From positions 14,534,289-14,598,288 of the forward strand of contig OX328131.1 of assembly GCA_946811695.1 (NCBI GenBank): a stretch of 64,000 nucleotides of DNA, given 5' to 3'. Below the pieces are notes generated by a model that saw only the letters and a list, made by a program, of their open reading frames with translations, was not told the origin of the DNA and did no database searches. Source of the stretch: Gonocerus acuteangulatus. Taxonomy: Eukaryota; Arthropoda; Insecta; Hemiptera; Coreidae. Shown in pieces: positions 11,209-21,359 of this stretch. Numbering within the stretch: the first letter of the stretch is position 1; every line of letters starts with the position of its first letter. The position numbers were made by a program, and so were the translations under genes.

Positions 11209-11903
11209 TCAAACTTCGTTCGCAGCATTGCTCGTGTCATAAAGGTATTTTGGAGGGACGACGAAAGAAGATAGTTTGTAAAGAATTGATGGATACCAAG
11301 GAATACCTTTCGGTATGGCGTTGGTCTTCTTCGGGGAAGGTGTGCGAAATGTTAGGCTGTTGTACAGACTCGCTAGACCTTCTTTGGCGTTCACGTAGAG
11401 CCGAATTGGTCCGAAAGCGAAATGAGCGACCCTCTGACTCTCGATTACGGCGTAACATGACGCCACTACGTCGTCCACTACGATAGTCCCAGTCTTGGTG
11501 AGCGGCGCGATGACTCCCCGGTCCAGCGCCAAGTCGACGTCCGCCACTTCCTCGGCGATCAGCTTGCCTTCTCGAGACGTCACCAATACCCTATCGCCTG
11601 GTCTTACTCGTGCGGCGAAGATCGTCTCCACTTCCTTTCCGTCCTTGGTTTCTCTGAGGATCAGATGCTGAGGAGTGACTCGGAGCAAAGTCGAAACCGT
11701 GGATATCTGGAGGAACTGCCGTCTGCTGTCGACGTCCCGGTCCAAGAACATAATCACCTCGGAATAGACGACATCTTTGCCATCGAAGCTCTTGACTTGG
11801 TCGCCAACCTGAAGCTCTGACATCCTCTTCTTCTCCCCGCCCAAAACCTCTACTGTACTGTTGTTCGTGAAGCAGCCACCAGACTTCGCTGCTTGCGATG
11901 ATT
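11209..11903 (-). CDS. hh: hedgehog, last exon: Hint autoprocessing domain and C-terminus
   Basis: Encodes 231 residues of Hedgehog from the end of the signalling domain to the stop. The Hint domain cleaves the precursor and attaches cholesterol to the N-terminal signal in the secretory pathway. Visible residues (numbered from the exon's first codon): G10-C11-F at the cleavage point, D55 in VIMFLDRD (sterol transfer), T77 and H80 in VTPQHLI, C150 in VVASCYAV; all are the conserved catalytic positions. The C-terminal end keeps the GIPWYPSILYKL motif of the family. The acceptor reads TTCTCTTTTGTTACAG; the first codon is completed by the last G of exon 2, giving SVKS-E-SSQ. An open frame continues upstream of the acceptor to 11973, but that part is intron. 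GC-richer than the surroundings, as expected for a conserved exon. Stop TGA at 11209-11211. Confidence 0.97.
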
Positions 11904-12224
11904 CTGTAACAAAAGAGAATTGAGTATTAGATTTGAACAAAAATTGTCTTTCAAAATAATATTTATTATTCATTTATAATATTTATTTTGATAATTATAT
12001 TTTAGCTTGTCAGTGAACATCAATTAATTCATAAGAAAATAAAATTACGAACATAGAGTTATTCTTGGCTAGCAAAAAAATAAAAAGAAAGGAGGCTATT
12101 AAAGCCTCCGCAAAAAGGATATTAACTTTTCCGATTAGGCTTAAGTAGTCTAAATTTTTTTCTTTAATTTTCTTTTTAAAATCGTTGGATCCAATTGATA
12201 TATTTTCTACACGTTTGAAGTTCA

Positions 12225-12235
12225 TCTGAACTTCG

Positions 12236-12276
<41 letters not shown>

Positions 12277-12480
12277 TTATTTTATTATTTTAACGGCGCA
12301 TCGACAAATCTGGGCCATTAGCACCGACATCCAGGGTGCAGCGAGGAATTTTCTCAACGAGCCCTGAGTTGTCCTGTAAATTATTTTTGTTTTGGCGCGC
12401 CGGTGGGGATCGAACCCACCATCTCCCGCTTATGAACCTAAGGCGCTAGCCACTAGACCACGGGAGACCCCTCTGAACTT
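12225..12480 (-). mobile_element. SINE S1, minus strand, with TSD
   Basis: TCTGAACTT at 12225-12233 and 12472-12480 flanks an S1 SINE whose poly-A appears as a T-run from 12238. The tRNA-like head (B-box GGTTCGATCCCC, TCTCCCGTGGTCTAGTGG) is at the right end. The T-tail is about 36 nt, suggesting a young copy. Confidence 0.93.
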
Positions 12481-12709
12481 AGATATCTTAATTTTGGTTA
12501 CATTTGGAGCCAAGGATATATTCAAATAATTTTTTATTAGTAGACATAACATGTTTAGGAATCTTTGTACATTTTCTTAAATATCCTGAATTGTGATGAT
12601 ATCGTATTTATAGAGTTATTAAAAAATATCTATTATTATAATTATTACTTTACTATTGGGTTGGCAAAAATAATGCAGGTCTTTGTACGGCCAATTTCAG
12701 ATGGCGAAC

Positions 12710-13292
12710 AATTGCTGAGTAAAAGAACTAAAAGAACTGACGTGAAACGCCAAATAAAAGAACTATTATGAGAACAGTGGCAAAGAAGATGGGAAACAAG
12801 CAGACCCCCACTTGAGGACTTTTTATCCCTCAGTTCGCTCTACAATAGTCTACGATGACCTTTGTAGACGAGACTCAGTGGTAATAACAAGGCTGCGTAT
12901 TGGACACACACGTCTAACACATGGCCATCATCTTGTCGGTAGGCGTCGTCCAACGTGTAATCATTGTGGTGATGTACTTACCGTGGATCATATTTTAGCG
13001 GAATGCTCCCAGTTACAAAGAGCCAGGGATAGGTTTGATATTAACAGCAGAGACATTTTGAATAAAACAGAAAAATATCAGAATATTATTGATTACCTTA
13101 AATTTATTAAAGCACACAAACATATCTAAAAATGTAACATCCTTGAAATAAAATATATATATATATAGAAATTTGGATTAAAATATAGTATTGTAAAATA
13201 TAAACATTAGTAATGATTCTAACATTATATAATATTCGGCTAACTTAAACAGTAGGGTATTGTGCTAAAGGCCATTGTAGTCGACGCACAAT

Positions 13293-13323
<31 letters not shown>

Positions 13324-13333
13324 TTGCTGAGTA
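12710..13333 (+). mobile_element. 5'-truncated LINE insertion with TSD, inside the mariner relic
   Basis: AATTGCTGAGTA occurs at about 12710-12721 and again after the poly-A at about 13322-13333. The insert encodes a LINE ORF2 C-terminus in the 12812-13129 frame: VVITRLRIGHTRLTHGH, then C-x2-C and LTVDHILAEC. The 3' UTR ends TGCTAAAGGCCATTGTAGTC, GACGCACAATAAATTCT and an A-run. This 3' end resembles the tail of SINE families S1 and S4. The preceding coding part is lost by 5' truncation. Confidence 0.85.
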
Positions 13334-13390
13334 GTCAATAGGAAATTCTCTCGCAATGTCCCGAGTAGTTTTACGAGGGTTTTTTTCTAC

Positions 13391-13574
13391 CAAGTTGGTC
13401 GTGATCAACAACAGGAGGCCTACCGCGAGTTTCCACCAAGTTGGTCGTGATCAACAACAGGAGGCCTACCGCGAGTTTCCACCAAGTTGGTCGTGATCAA
13501 CAACAGGAGGCCTACCGCGAGTTTCCACCAAGTTGGTCGTGATCAACAACAGGAGGCCTACCACGATTTTCCTT
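13391..13574. repeat. 46-bp tandem repeat, four copies
   Basis: The unit starting CAAGTTGGTCGTGATC recurs at 13391, 13437, 13483 and 13529 with almost no divergence. It covers the RGRP-VVDHDQLG part of the mariner relic. A 46-bp period is not a multiple of three, so each copy shifts the frame. Confidence 0.95.
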
Positions 13575-13760
13575 CTCTTCGAGATCAAAACCTCCAATAT
13601 GTTTGCAACCATCGCTGCAGTGAGCATTCATTGATGCTTCCTTCGCCCAAACAACATTGGTGTTACGCGCGGTTTGAGCCGCACTTCAATCATGGCGAAA
13701 ATCTTGATTTAATATGGCAAATTTCAGAGGTACTTAATCGTAGAGAATGTAACATAAACT

Positions 13761-14363
13761 GAACTAATCTTTGAGCGAAAACATCAGTAATAACAATTGT
13801 TTATAATCCATTAACTAGACTAGATTTTCTTTGTTTATTTGGCAGGCTTTTGCCCAAGCAAAATGAACATTCAAAACCTGCATTATTTTTGAATCAATCG
13901 AACGCATTGGAAAATAATTATACTTTGCAAATTTGTAGAAATAAAATACAAAACAATATAAGGCATCCTGTATTTTGTACAATTGGGAGTTGTAGTGACA
14001 GAGAGCGAGGTAAAATACAATGGTGCAGGCCCCAAGCTGTGACCCAGGACTATCAGTCTTCCCACAAACCCATTACCGAATGCTCGCCTCCCGACCCACA
14101 CACACAACAAGACTCACAAAAAAAAGTAAAACCACAGGGAAAAAAGTGTGTTAAGGAGCCGCCAAAGGTGGCCTAGGCCAATATAAATATTGTGGCAGTT
14201 TTCAGGTACCTCCTATTGTCTGATGGAGGCGCCTCTTTTTGGATGTAGTCTCTCCAACTGTTATCTATAAACTATAGACATTTATCAGGTTTTCATGGGG
14301 AGGGGGGTCGTGAATAAAGCCAATTCCGTTTATAAAGATGCCGGAAATATGCTGCCGTTTATT
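13761..14363. other. Unassigned intron DNA with a short plus-strand open frame
   Basis: A 108-codon plus-strand frame (13850-14176) is rich in polar residues and has no motif I recognise. The stretch is less AT-rich than its surroundings. It may be the 5' part of the mariner region or an old retroelement. Confidence 0.3.
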
Positions 14364-14766
14364 GCGATATGGGGTCTGTTTGCGAAGGCCGCATCGAGTT
14401 ACTTTGAACTGATTTTGGTACTTCCTGATTAGCTTAAAGGTTCTTTGCAGGTTATCTATTCTTTCTTTACATGTTAGAAACCATATTATATAAATACAGT
14501 AGAACTTGGATAATTCGAACCCCAAGGGACCGATAAAAAAGTTCGAATTATCCAAAATTCGAATTACAAATGTTTTTGAAATTAAAGGGCTAAAAAATCG
14601 AACTTCATATTTTAACATTTTTTAATTTACATAATTTACTGAAAATACATTGTTTTTAAAGAAAAACAAACATTTCATGAATTGATGATTACGTAAATAA
14701 GTAATAAATAATTTATCAAAAAAAGTCAAAATAAAAGTCTATTGTTTTGAAAAAATTTCATTTTCA

Positions 14767-14922
14767 TGGACAAGAATTTTTTCTTTATTTTTCAGGCAAG
14801 TTGGGAGGAATTGCGAAGTCCTTGGCAATTTTAGATTTTTTCTTTAGTCCTTTTTCAACTTCTTTAATCGCAGCTATTTTCTCTGGCAACGTTTAAGTTT
14901 TATAACTTCTAGGCTTCAACAT
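14767..14922 (-). pseudogene. pogo/Tigger transposase N-terminus (CENP-B-type HTH), broken
   Basis: Starting from ATG at 14922 the minus strand reads MLKPRSYKT, a stop, then TLPEKIAAIKEVEKGLKKKS and KIAKDFAIPP. This is the helix-turn-helix opening of pogo/Tigger transposases and CENP-B. It has an in-frame stop after residue 9 and decays after about 45 residues. The rest, including the DDE domain, is absent. Confidence 0.85.
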
Positions 14923-15141
14923 CTTAAATCAATAAATGCTCTATACACCAAAAATTCAAGGCACAAACAATACAACAGATCTAGACGCTGACTGACTTAA
15001 AACTGAATAAGAAATGAAGATGGGGAGTGATGGTGGAAGGGAATTCTAGGATAAAACGACAGGATGTAAGTATAACAACCCCTGGAAGGGAGGAAGCGCG
15101 ACCCACCACTTCATAGAACTCCTAGAGTCCAAGAATTAGAC

Positions 15142-15341
15142 TAAGGGTGGGTTTACACTTGATAGTTATTGCAGGATATTTCTATCAGAGAGAAATTGCG
15201 ACTAATGAAAAACATGTAAAATGTATGTCTGCAATAAATTCTACCATGTAGAATTTATTGCAGACATACATTATACATGGTTAGCAATTTCGCTCTGATA
15301 TAAATATCCTGCAATAACTATTAAGTGTAAACCCACCCTAA
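15142..15341. mobile_element. Harbinger-like palindromic MITE with TAA TSD
   Basis: An almost perfect 194-bp palindrome runs from GGGTGGGTTTACACTTGATA to its inverse at 15338, flanked by TAA (15142-15144 and 15339-15341). The three-base TAA target and GGGTG-type ends fit PIF/Harbinger Tourist-like MITEs. It sits inside the Tigger relic. No coding content. Confidence 0.85.
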
Positions 15342-16138
15342 GAGACCGCCGCGCTTCTTGTCCTGGAACCCCTACATCCGTATCTTACTATCCTTCTTAC
15401 CAGAGAGCAGAACGAACTCGTAAAAAATTCGAATTATCCAAAATTTTATTCGAATTAACCACGATTTTTTTACATTGTTTATGCCCTAAATTCTAGGGAC
15501 CGAGAGAAATATTCAAGTTAAAGACGATTTCGAATTATCGAAGTTCGAATTATCCATGTTCTACTGTATAGTAATCAAAAGTTAATATAGTAATGAGAAG
15601 TATTTAAAACCAATGCAATCACTACTAAAATAAACTTTTTTTGACTACTATAATTATAAAATATGGTTTCTAACTAACCGTAAGATAACTTATATTTGTA
15701 AGTAATACTTTTAGGCTTGTAAAGCATAAATGAAAATAAGCAGAATATATTTCAGCAAGCAATATGTATTAATAAAAAGGTTAATATTATAAAACTCAAT
15801 GGTAATTGTGAACTTTAGGGGCTTTATTTTATATTTATTTCGCATTATGGGCATACTTGCTATGCGTTTCCGCTCGCTACGCTCGCTCAAGAAGATATCA
15901 AATCTCTAGTAAATCCAACTCGCTAAAATTAATAGAATTCTATTAATTTTTGCGAGTTGGATTGACTTGAGTGTTAAAGGTTACTTTACTACCAGCAACA
16001 ACCAATAGATTAGCCCATAGGAATAGCCAATAGAAAAGCTAATGAGTTATGCACGTGCGATGAATCACTGTTATAATCACTACAGATACTTCACAAGTAA
16101 CTGGATTCGGTATTCAGAAACAGACCCGCGATATGCTA

Positions 16139-16511
16139 CACAGTGGGGCCAAACGACAATTCTTGCATCAAAAATTGGCTACAACCTCTAAATCTTTATC
16201 GATTTCGATCCTTGATTTTTTTTTTCTTTAATGAAAGCTAATAAAATTTAGAATAACTTTGTCGGGCCAGATTTTTTATCTATTTTTCCCCCTTGTTTAA
16301 TAAATACGTGTAAATAATTTGCGACACGTAACAATAATTATTTATACGTAACTTAATAAACAAGGGAAACAAAAATCTGGCTTGTCAGAGTTGTTCTAAA
16401 TTTGATTAGCTTTCATTTAAAAAAAAAGAAAAGAAAAGTGCATTGAAATCGGTTAAGATTTAGAGACTTTAGCCTTTTTTGAAACGCGAAACGTCGTTTG
16501 GCCCCACTGTG
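16139..16511. mobile_element. Foldback element with CACAGTGGGGCC ends
   Basis: Inverted arms of about 160 bp begin CACAGTGGGGCCAAACGAC and end GTCGTTTGGCCCCACTGTG, with AAAATCTGGC and AACAAGGG mirrored near the centre. A half copy lies at 35601-35800. The CACAGTG start equals the consensus heptamer of RAG signal sequences and is typical of Transib ends, but no clear 5-bp TSD is visible (TGCTA against TGCCG). Confidence 0.75.
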
Positions 16512-17164
16512 TGCCGGTACAAAATAAAATATCAGTTGTGAAACTGTGAGCGTTTCAAAATCACTAACCGATATTGTGTCTACAGTGCCGACATGCAGAG
16601 CCAAAACTAAATTATGAAACCAGCTCTGAAAACAGATTACTATTCGCAGCCTTCTGTAAGTCAACTTGGCGCTAAAAAGCAGTAGAAAAATCGACATAAA
16701 TTGCACAAAGACTTCCTTTCAAATCTTTTGCCAATGTTCTTTCAATTGTTGCCTTTTCTACCTCATAAAATGACTAAGTGCCTGAAAAGGCAGTAGCTCA
16801 TCTGTAAAAGAGCACTCCCTTTTGTAAAGGCTTTCAGATTCTTCGGTCTGAAATGAAAGACGGCCAACGAATACAATGAGGCGTTTTTCAAGTTGCCGAC
16901 AATGCCAAGCCAAGATCTTGCCGTTTTGTTCATCCGTCTTAATGTGGTGTTTCCAAGAGGCGTGGAAAATTTACATAAGCTATTTTTCAAAGATATTTCG
17001 CGATAATTTTGACAAATTTACTTCCGCCACACATGAACTAGACGTTCCTCAGCAACGAGATTAGTGGACGCCACGTTCCTAAAAAAAGTTGCTTAAACTA
17101 ACCTGCATGAAATCACAAAATAAACATGAATAGTTTTTTGAAAAAGAAACAATAACTAATTAAA
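16512..17164. other. Intron DNA, nothing recognised
   Basis: Mixed-composition sequence. Short open frames on both strands overlap each other and show no family motifs. Confidence 0.35.
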
Positions 17165-17565
17165 ACGAAACCCCGATTAAAAGAGCAAAAGTAACAATTT
17201 CAAAGTTTCAAGCACACATTTCTCCGATTGAGATCGCTCCGTCGACAATTACATTAGAACCTTTTTTGTAAAAAATTTAGTAAGCTTTCGAATGTTTACC
17301 TTCCACATACCACGATTTCGCAACCGTTTTCGAGATATTTTAGAAAATAAACGAAAATCCCAAAACTTTTCATTCCTGTTAATGAAATCTTTTATTTCTA
17401 GTACTTTCTTAACACCAAACGGAACCGAAATTTAGCTATATCAGATTAGATGGATGTGAAAACTGAAAATTGGTTTGGAAAATTATTTGTACCAATTTTT
17501 CTCATAAACGGTTGCAGATATCGCTAAAACAAAAACTATTCAACTTAAATATATATATTTCATGA
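17165..17565. repeat. Dispersed repeat R, intact copy
   Basis: This stretch (CCCCGATTAAAAGAGC, AGAACCTTTTTTGTAAA, CAACCGTTTTCGAGA, CTGAAAATTGGTTTGGAAAA) is found again, diverged, at 50810-50996 plus 52320-52500, where a later element splits it. Origin unknown. Confidence 0.65.
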
Positions 17566-17566
17566 T

Positions 17567-17724
17567 ACTAGTATTTGTGCAACGTCGGACGTGGTCAGTA
17601 ACTGAATGGGTGACCGACCACGTGCTGTTGGCATTATAAATGGGTGGCAACCTGTAGATAGCCCGGCGCTAATAGCCAAATAGTTGATGCGCCGTTAAAA
17701 TGAAAAAAAAAAACTAGTATTTGT
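17567..17724 (+). mobile_element. 5S-rRNA-derived SINE (S4), 5'-truncated, with TSD
   Basis: ACTAGTATTTGT at 17567-17578 and 17713-17724 flanks a SINE whose first about 55 bases resemble the 3' half of 5S rRNA (AACGTCGGACGTGGTCAGTA, TGGGTGACCG, GTGCTGTTGGC). The body GTGGCAACCTGTAGATAGCC and the tail GGCGCTAATAGCC, GATGCGCCGTTAAAA follow, then an A-run. This is a SINE3-type element and not a 5S gene. Confidence 0.9.
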
Positions 17725-18990
17725 TTGTGATTCTATAATCATTCAAAAACTCAATTCTTATAAAGTAGGTAAAAAACTTTTTAAATACTTCCATTGTTAA
17801 AGATATTTTATTGTATCACAGAAATGGGACTACTTCACCGAAAACGTCTTGCTGTTATAAAGGACAATAGACATTTTTGGCTCTTATATCACGTAACCAA
17901 AATGTTAGTCGGTTCACGTTTTCTCGAAAATGGAAAAGGGAAACGCTATGAAAGTGACTTCTGTAGATATATTCCTCAAGTCAAATACATATACACGTAT
18001 CTCGAAGCTTATAATCACAAAACCGTAACCTCAACAACTTTTTCTGAAAAACAGTGTTCTGGTCAAAGAATTTTATTATTCGTTTTAAAAGTATTTTTGC
18101 ACCAAATTCCATTAAACTGAAAAATATAACTGTACATTAAAATAAGTAGTGGCCCAAAATCTCAACAATGTTTCTTGTGGGCGCGAAAGGTCAATGAATA
18201 ATGTTACAAATGAAAATAATCCTTAATTTATTAAAAATTGCTCTAAATGTTTCGCATTGTCAGATGCCTTTTTTGGACCCTAAAAATTAGATACCGCCAA
18301 ATGGCACAAAGGTGAACCTTCCGCTAAAATGGAAACTCATTAATGCATACACAAATTTGAACTATCGATTTCGTCTTGATCTAGACATTTATCGTCAGTC
18401 ATTCCGGACTGCAACTTCGAGTCAATAAGCGTGTTTCTTCCCAACAGGAGCGCTAAAAGTAAGTCCAATTGCAACACCCAAAACTTGGTGCCAAGAAGAC
18501 TTTTGGACCAGCAAGCCAATCCTAGTCCGTGGCTTTTGTCTGCCTTTTCAGCTTTGGGTATTCCAATAAAAACAGAACTCTTCTTCCGAATTGTTCTACT
18601 GCAACAAAGCAGCAGCTGACCCATAGGGCCGTCTTCCCCGAAAAGATTATAGAGTTGGAAGCGTTAAGCGAGTGATCCTTTGTCCTGCGAGGCAGGAATA
18701 ATCCAGGATAAGCGAGTCCTGAGTCAAGATCCAGGTAGGCCGAGAAACCTAATTTCACAATTCACTTACTTTACGGGAGAAGTTAAGTGGCAACTATAGG
18801 TTGTTCGTCTAAGCCGAAGAAATTTTGTTCGCCACTTGGGAGGTAATGTGAAAACGGCAGTTTTCTTTACAAAGGACACCATTTTATCAACAACCAACAA
18901 TATCTTGCTAAAAAAAAATGTATTTCTTATTGATCCAAAGTGTGCAAGAACTTCTGTATAACAAAAATTTTAATAAATACAGAGTGAACA
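17725..18990. other. Intron DNA, unassigned
   Basis: Open frames of 60-108 codons occur on both strands (for example 17794-18120 plus, 18340-18624 minus), but they overlap one another and carry no recognisable motif. The 18400-18760 part is GC-richer and may be an old transposon or a conserved island. Confidence 0.3.
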
Positions 18991-18994
18991 ATTT

Positions 18995-19170
18995 TTCCCA
19001 GAAGGTGCCCTAATCTAACAGAAACACCAATTCTCACCAACACATTCACTGACATTCCACATTGGAGAGTAAAGAACTTTAAGATTGACCTGACACTAAC
19101 GAAATACGAAAAGACTGATGAACTTCTTCAATACTCTACAAACTCTGGGCAAATTCGATACTGAGTAGAA
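18995..19170 (+). pseudogene. LINE ORF2 fragment between RT and RNase H
   Basis: The plus-strand frame reads RCPNLTETPILTNTFTDIPH, then WRVKNFKIDLTLTKYEKTDE. The motif PxWxVKxxxIDLxLxKYxK lies just before the RNase H domain in I/Jockey-type LINEs. It decays soon after and is probably a truncated fragment. Confidence 0.6.
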
Positions 19171-19379
19171 ATACATTGTACATTGCCGAACTATACGGAT
19201 CACAGTTAGTACTGACAAAGATTCATGACAGAGGAAAACACTCAGATTTTTCTTTTCTTTTTATTTTACAATTTTTGTCTATATATTTCTTTGTTGCAGT
19301 TGTTAGTTTCCTTCTTATTACATTTTTTTATATGTATTATTAGATTTTTTTTTACTTTTAATATTGACTGTGTTTAAGG

Positions 19380-19628
19380 CTCGGGAACACAGGACGCGAT
19401 CTGTATCGCGTCGGACAGCGATATCTGACCGAAGATGGGAGGCGATCTACTTGTATTACACAGTATAGCATCAACCCCGTCATACAGAGGGCGATCTATC
19501 GCCGAGGGCTAGTGTTTATCGCTTTGCCAGGCGATACGGTTGTAATAAAATTACAGATTTCTCGCGCGATCATTTTCGGTGAAGAAACTGAATTATTCAT
19601 TGAAAAGTATATGTTTTGAGGTTAGGTT
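19380..19628. other. Possible DNA-transposon end cut by the assembly gap
   Basis: From GGCTCGGGAACACAGGACGC onward the sequence is GC-rich with repeated GCGAT motifs (GCGATCTGTATCGCGTC, GGCGATCTATCGCC). The preceding TAA would suit a Harbinger-type target. The other end is not visible because the gap begins at 19629. Confidence 0.35.
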
Positions 19629-19828
19629 NNNNNNNNNNNNNNNNNNNNNNNNNNNNNNNNNNNNNNNNNNNNNNNNNNNNNNNNNNNNNNNNNNNNNNNN
19701 NNNNNNNNNNNNNNNNNNNNNNNNNNNNNNNNNNNNNNNNNNNNNNNNNNNNNNNNNNNNNNNNNNNNNNNNNNNNNNNNNNNNNNNNNNNNNNNNNNNN
19801 NNNNNNNNNNNNNNNNNNNNNNNNNNNN
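19629..19828. other. Assembly gap (200 N)
   Basis: A run of exactly 200 N, usually a placeholder of arbitrary size. All open frames across it are artefacts. Confidence 0.99.
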
Positions 19829-20176
19829 TCGACATGGTTCTTTCACCAATTCATTTGTTTTATGGAGTAAATTTAAAGAAAAATATAATCGTTAAACAAT
19901 AATTTATATTTCGTCAAATATATTCAAAAATATGCTTACGTTTTCAAGTAAACTAGTATTATAATTTTTTTACATAAAAAATAATAGCAGATTTAAAATC
20001 AGCACCCCAAGAAACCCTAATGTGGTGAATATCATTGAAAACAAAAAATAATGATTTTTCCCAGTCTGGAAGAGGCTAAAATTTGTAAACGAAAAAGTAA
20101 TGTGACGTTTTAAAATTTAATATCTCCAGATATTAAATAGAGATATGGCTATTGTATTATCTTGTATTAATTGTTG

Positions 20177-20380
20177 TTGTTATTATTAGTATCAAAGAAG
20201 TGTTTAACGGCGTATCAACTATTGGGCTATTAATGCCGGGCTATCTACAGGTTGCCACCCATTTATAATACCAACAGCGCGTGGTCTGTCGCTCATTAGG
20301 GTACTGACGACGCCCGACGTTGCTTAACTTAGGTCATCTACCATTATTATTGTTATTGTTATTATTAGTATCAAAGAAGT
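20177..20380 (-). mobile_element. 5S-rRNA-derived SINE (S4), minus strand
   Basis: The minus strand reads AAGTTAAGCAACGTCGGGCG, TCGTCAGTAC, then a diverged 5S 3' end, the body GTGGCAACCTGTAGATAGCC and the tail GATACGCCGTTAAAC. More of 5S survives than in the 17579 copy. A long direct repeat (ATTATTAGTATCAAAGAAGT) near 20180-20201 and 20360-20380 flanks it as a TSD. Confidence 0.88.
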
Positions 20381-20735
20381 ATTATCATTATTATTATTGT
20401 TACTATTAGATATTATTATAACACAATAAAGGCTATCCATTCATATATGTATATATGTCGTTGATATTTAACGTTACATTTCGCAGAAATCCCATCCGAA
20501 TTCCTCAGACTTGTGTCCATAATTTTAAAGTTTATTTTTTATAATTTTATATTATTAAAATAACCTTTTTTTAACGTAGTTTTTGTAAGAAGTCAACACA
20601 AAAAAAAAAGAAAAAAAACTAATTAACAAACAAGTTACATTATAAATTATAAAAATTATGGCCACAGGTCTGAGAAATCAGAATGAGATCCCTGCAAAAT
20701 GTCTCGCTAAAAAGGCTGGAGGCAAAACCCATATC

Positions 20736-20740
<5 letters not shown>

Positions 20741-20806
<66 letters not shown>
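20741..20806. repeat. (CA)n(TA)n microsatellite
   Basis: About 42 bases of CA repeat followed directly by about 24 bases of TA repeat. Confidence 0.98.
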
Positions 20807-21059
20807 ATGTCCATGAGCGTATACAACTTTCGAGAATGTTATTTTGACTTATTGCTCAAGGTGTAGGGTCACAAATTAAGATTGACAGTATCCATGGAGA
20901 CGATCCATCAATATGTTTGCGGCGTGACTGTCAGATTCCAGCCATCAATATTTGATGAATTGACAGTCCATTCAGACATAATTCCTCTAATCTGCGTTGC
21001 TATGTTTAAATTCCATTCATGTGATAAGTTATCATAAATTTTATTGCTCTTTTACTAGG

Positions 21060-21210
21060 GGGAAAAAAAACCTTTTGAGGTCCTTCGGCCGCGAGGGCTA
21101 AGTCCAATGGCCGGTCGTGGGTTCGATTACCACTTGAGGAAGTGGTTTTTCTTTCTTATCCTGGTTAGAAAAGGGTGGCGACTTGTAAACGAGACGTTCG
21201 AAAAATGTGT
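21060..21210 (+). mobile_element. SINE S2, diverged copy
   Basis: The head keeps GGTCGTGGGTTCGATTACCA (B box). The body has AGTGGTTTTTCTTTC, TATCCTGGTTAGAAAAGGGT and GGCGACTTGTAAACGAGACG. Confidence 0.65.
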
Positions 21211-21359
21211 GTTAACTATAATTTAAATAATTCAATAACTCAACATTTCAAATGGCAGATGTTATTATTTAGAAATTTAGGAAGAGATGGTGGACAATAA
21301 TTTCCCTCTTGGATTATTTTATGGTACCGGAGAACTTAACGGTGTAAGTATTTTTTTAG

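Larger units (their letters stand above)
12655..13760 (-). pseudogene. mariner transposase relic (HTH region only), split by a LINE
   Basis: Minus-strand conceptual translation in shifting frames gives the mariner N-terminal DNA-binding region: GEGSINECSLQRW, EEKENRGRPPVVDHDQLG, EKNPRKTTRDIAREFPIDYS and, beyond the LINE, AIVRHLKLA. RGRP and the two helix-turn-helix units are typical of mariner/Tc1 transposases. The sequence then jumps to a TIR-like TTGGGTTGGCAAAAA at 12658, so the catalytic DDD region has been deleted. A 46-bp tandem expansion lies inside. Confidence 0.75.
14497..15566 (-). mobile_element. pogo/Tigger-like transposon relic
   Basis: The TIRs CAGTAGAACTTGGATAATTC and GAATTATCCATGTTCTACTG are bounded by TA on both sides, the pogo target. 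Additional TTCGAATTATCC subterminal repeats are present. The minus strand holds the start of a CENP-B-type transposase. Most of the transposase is missing. Confidence 0.9.
14364..16135. mobile_element. GGGTCTG-ended transposon, copy 1, with 8-bp TSD, carrying nested insertions
   Basis: GCGATATG at 14364-14371 and 16128-16135 flanks an element with TIRs GGGTCTGTTTGCGAAGGCCG and ...CAGAAACAGACCC. The right part holds the family's CCGCTCGC, CAACTCGCTAAAATTAAT and GCAACAACCAATAGATTAG blocks. A pogo/Tigger relic (14497-15566) splits it. An 8-bp TSD fits hAT, P or Merlin superfamilies; no transposase remains to decide. Confidence 0.85.

Noticed and set aside
11160..11486. Plus-strand 108-codon frame over the hedgehog exon
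   Set aside because: Shadow of the hedgehog last exon in the other strand; composition follows the exon.
17580..17632. 5S rRNA gene
   Set aside because: Only the 3' half is present, followed by a SINE body, poly-A and TSD.
19579..19902. Frames spanning the run of N
   Set aside because: The gap has no sequence; these frames are artefacts.
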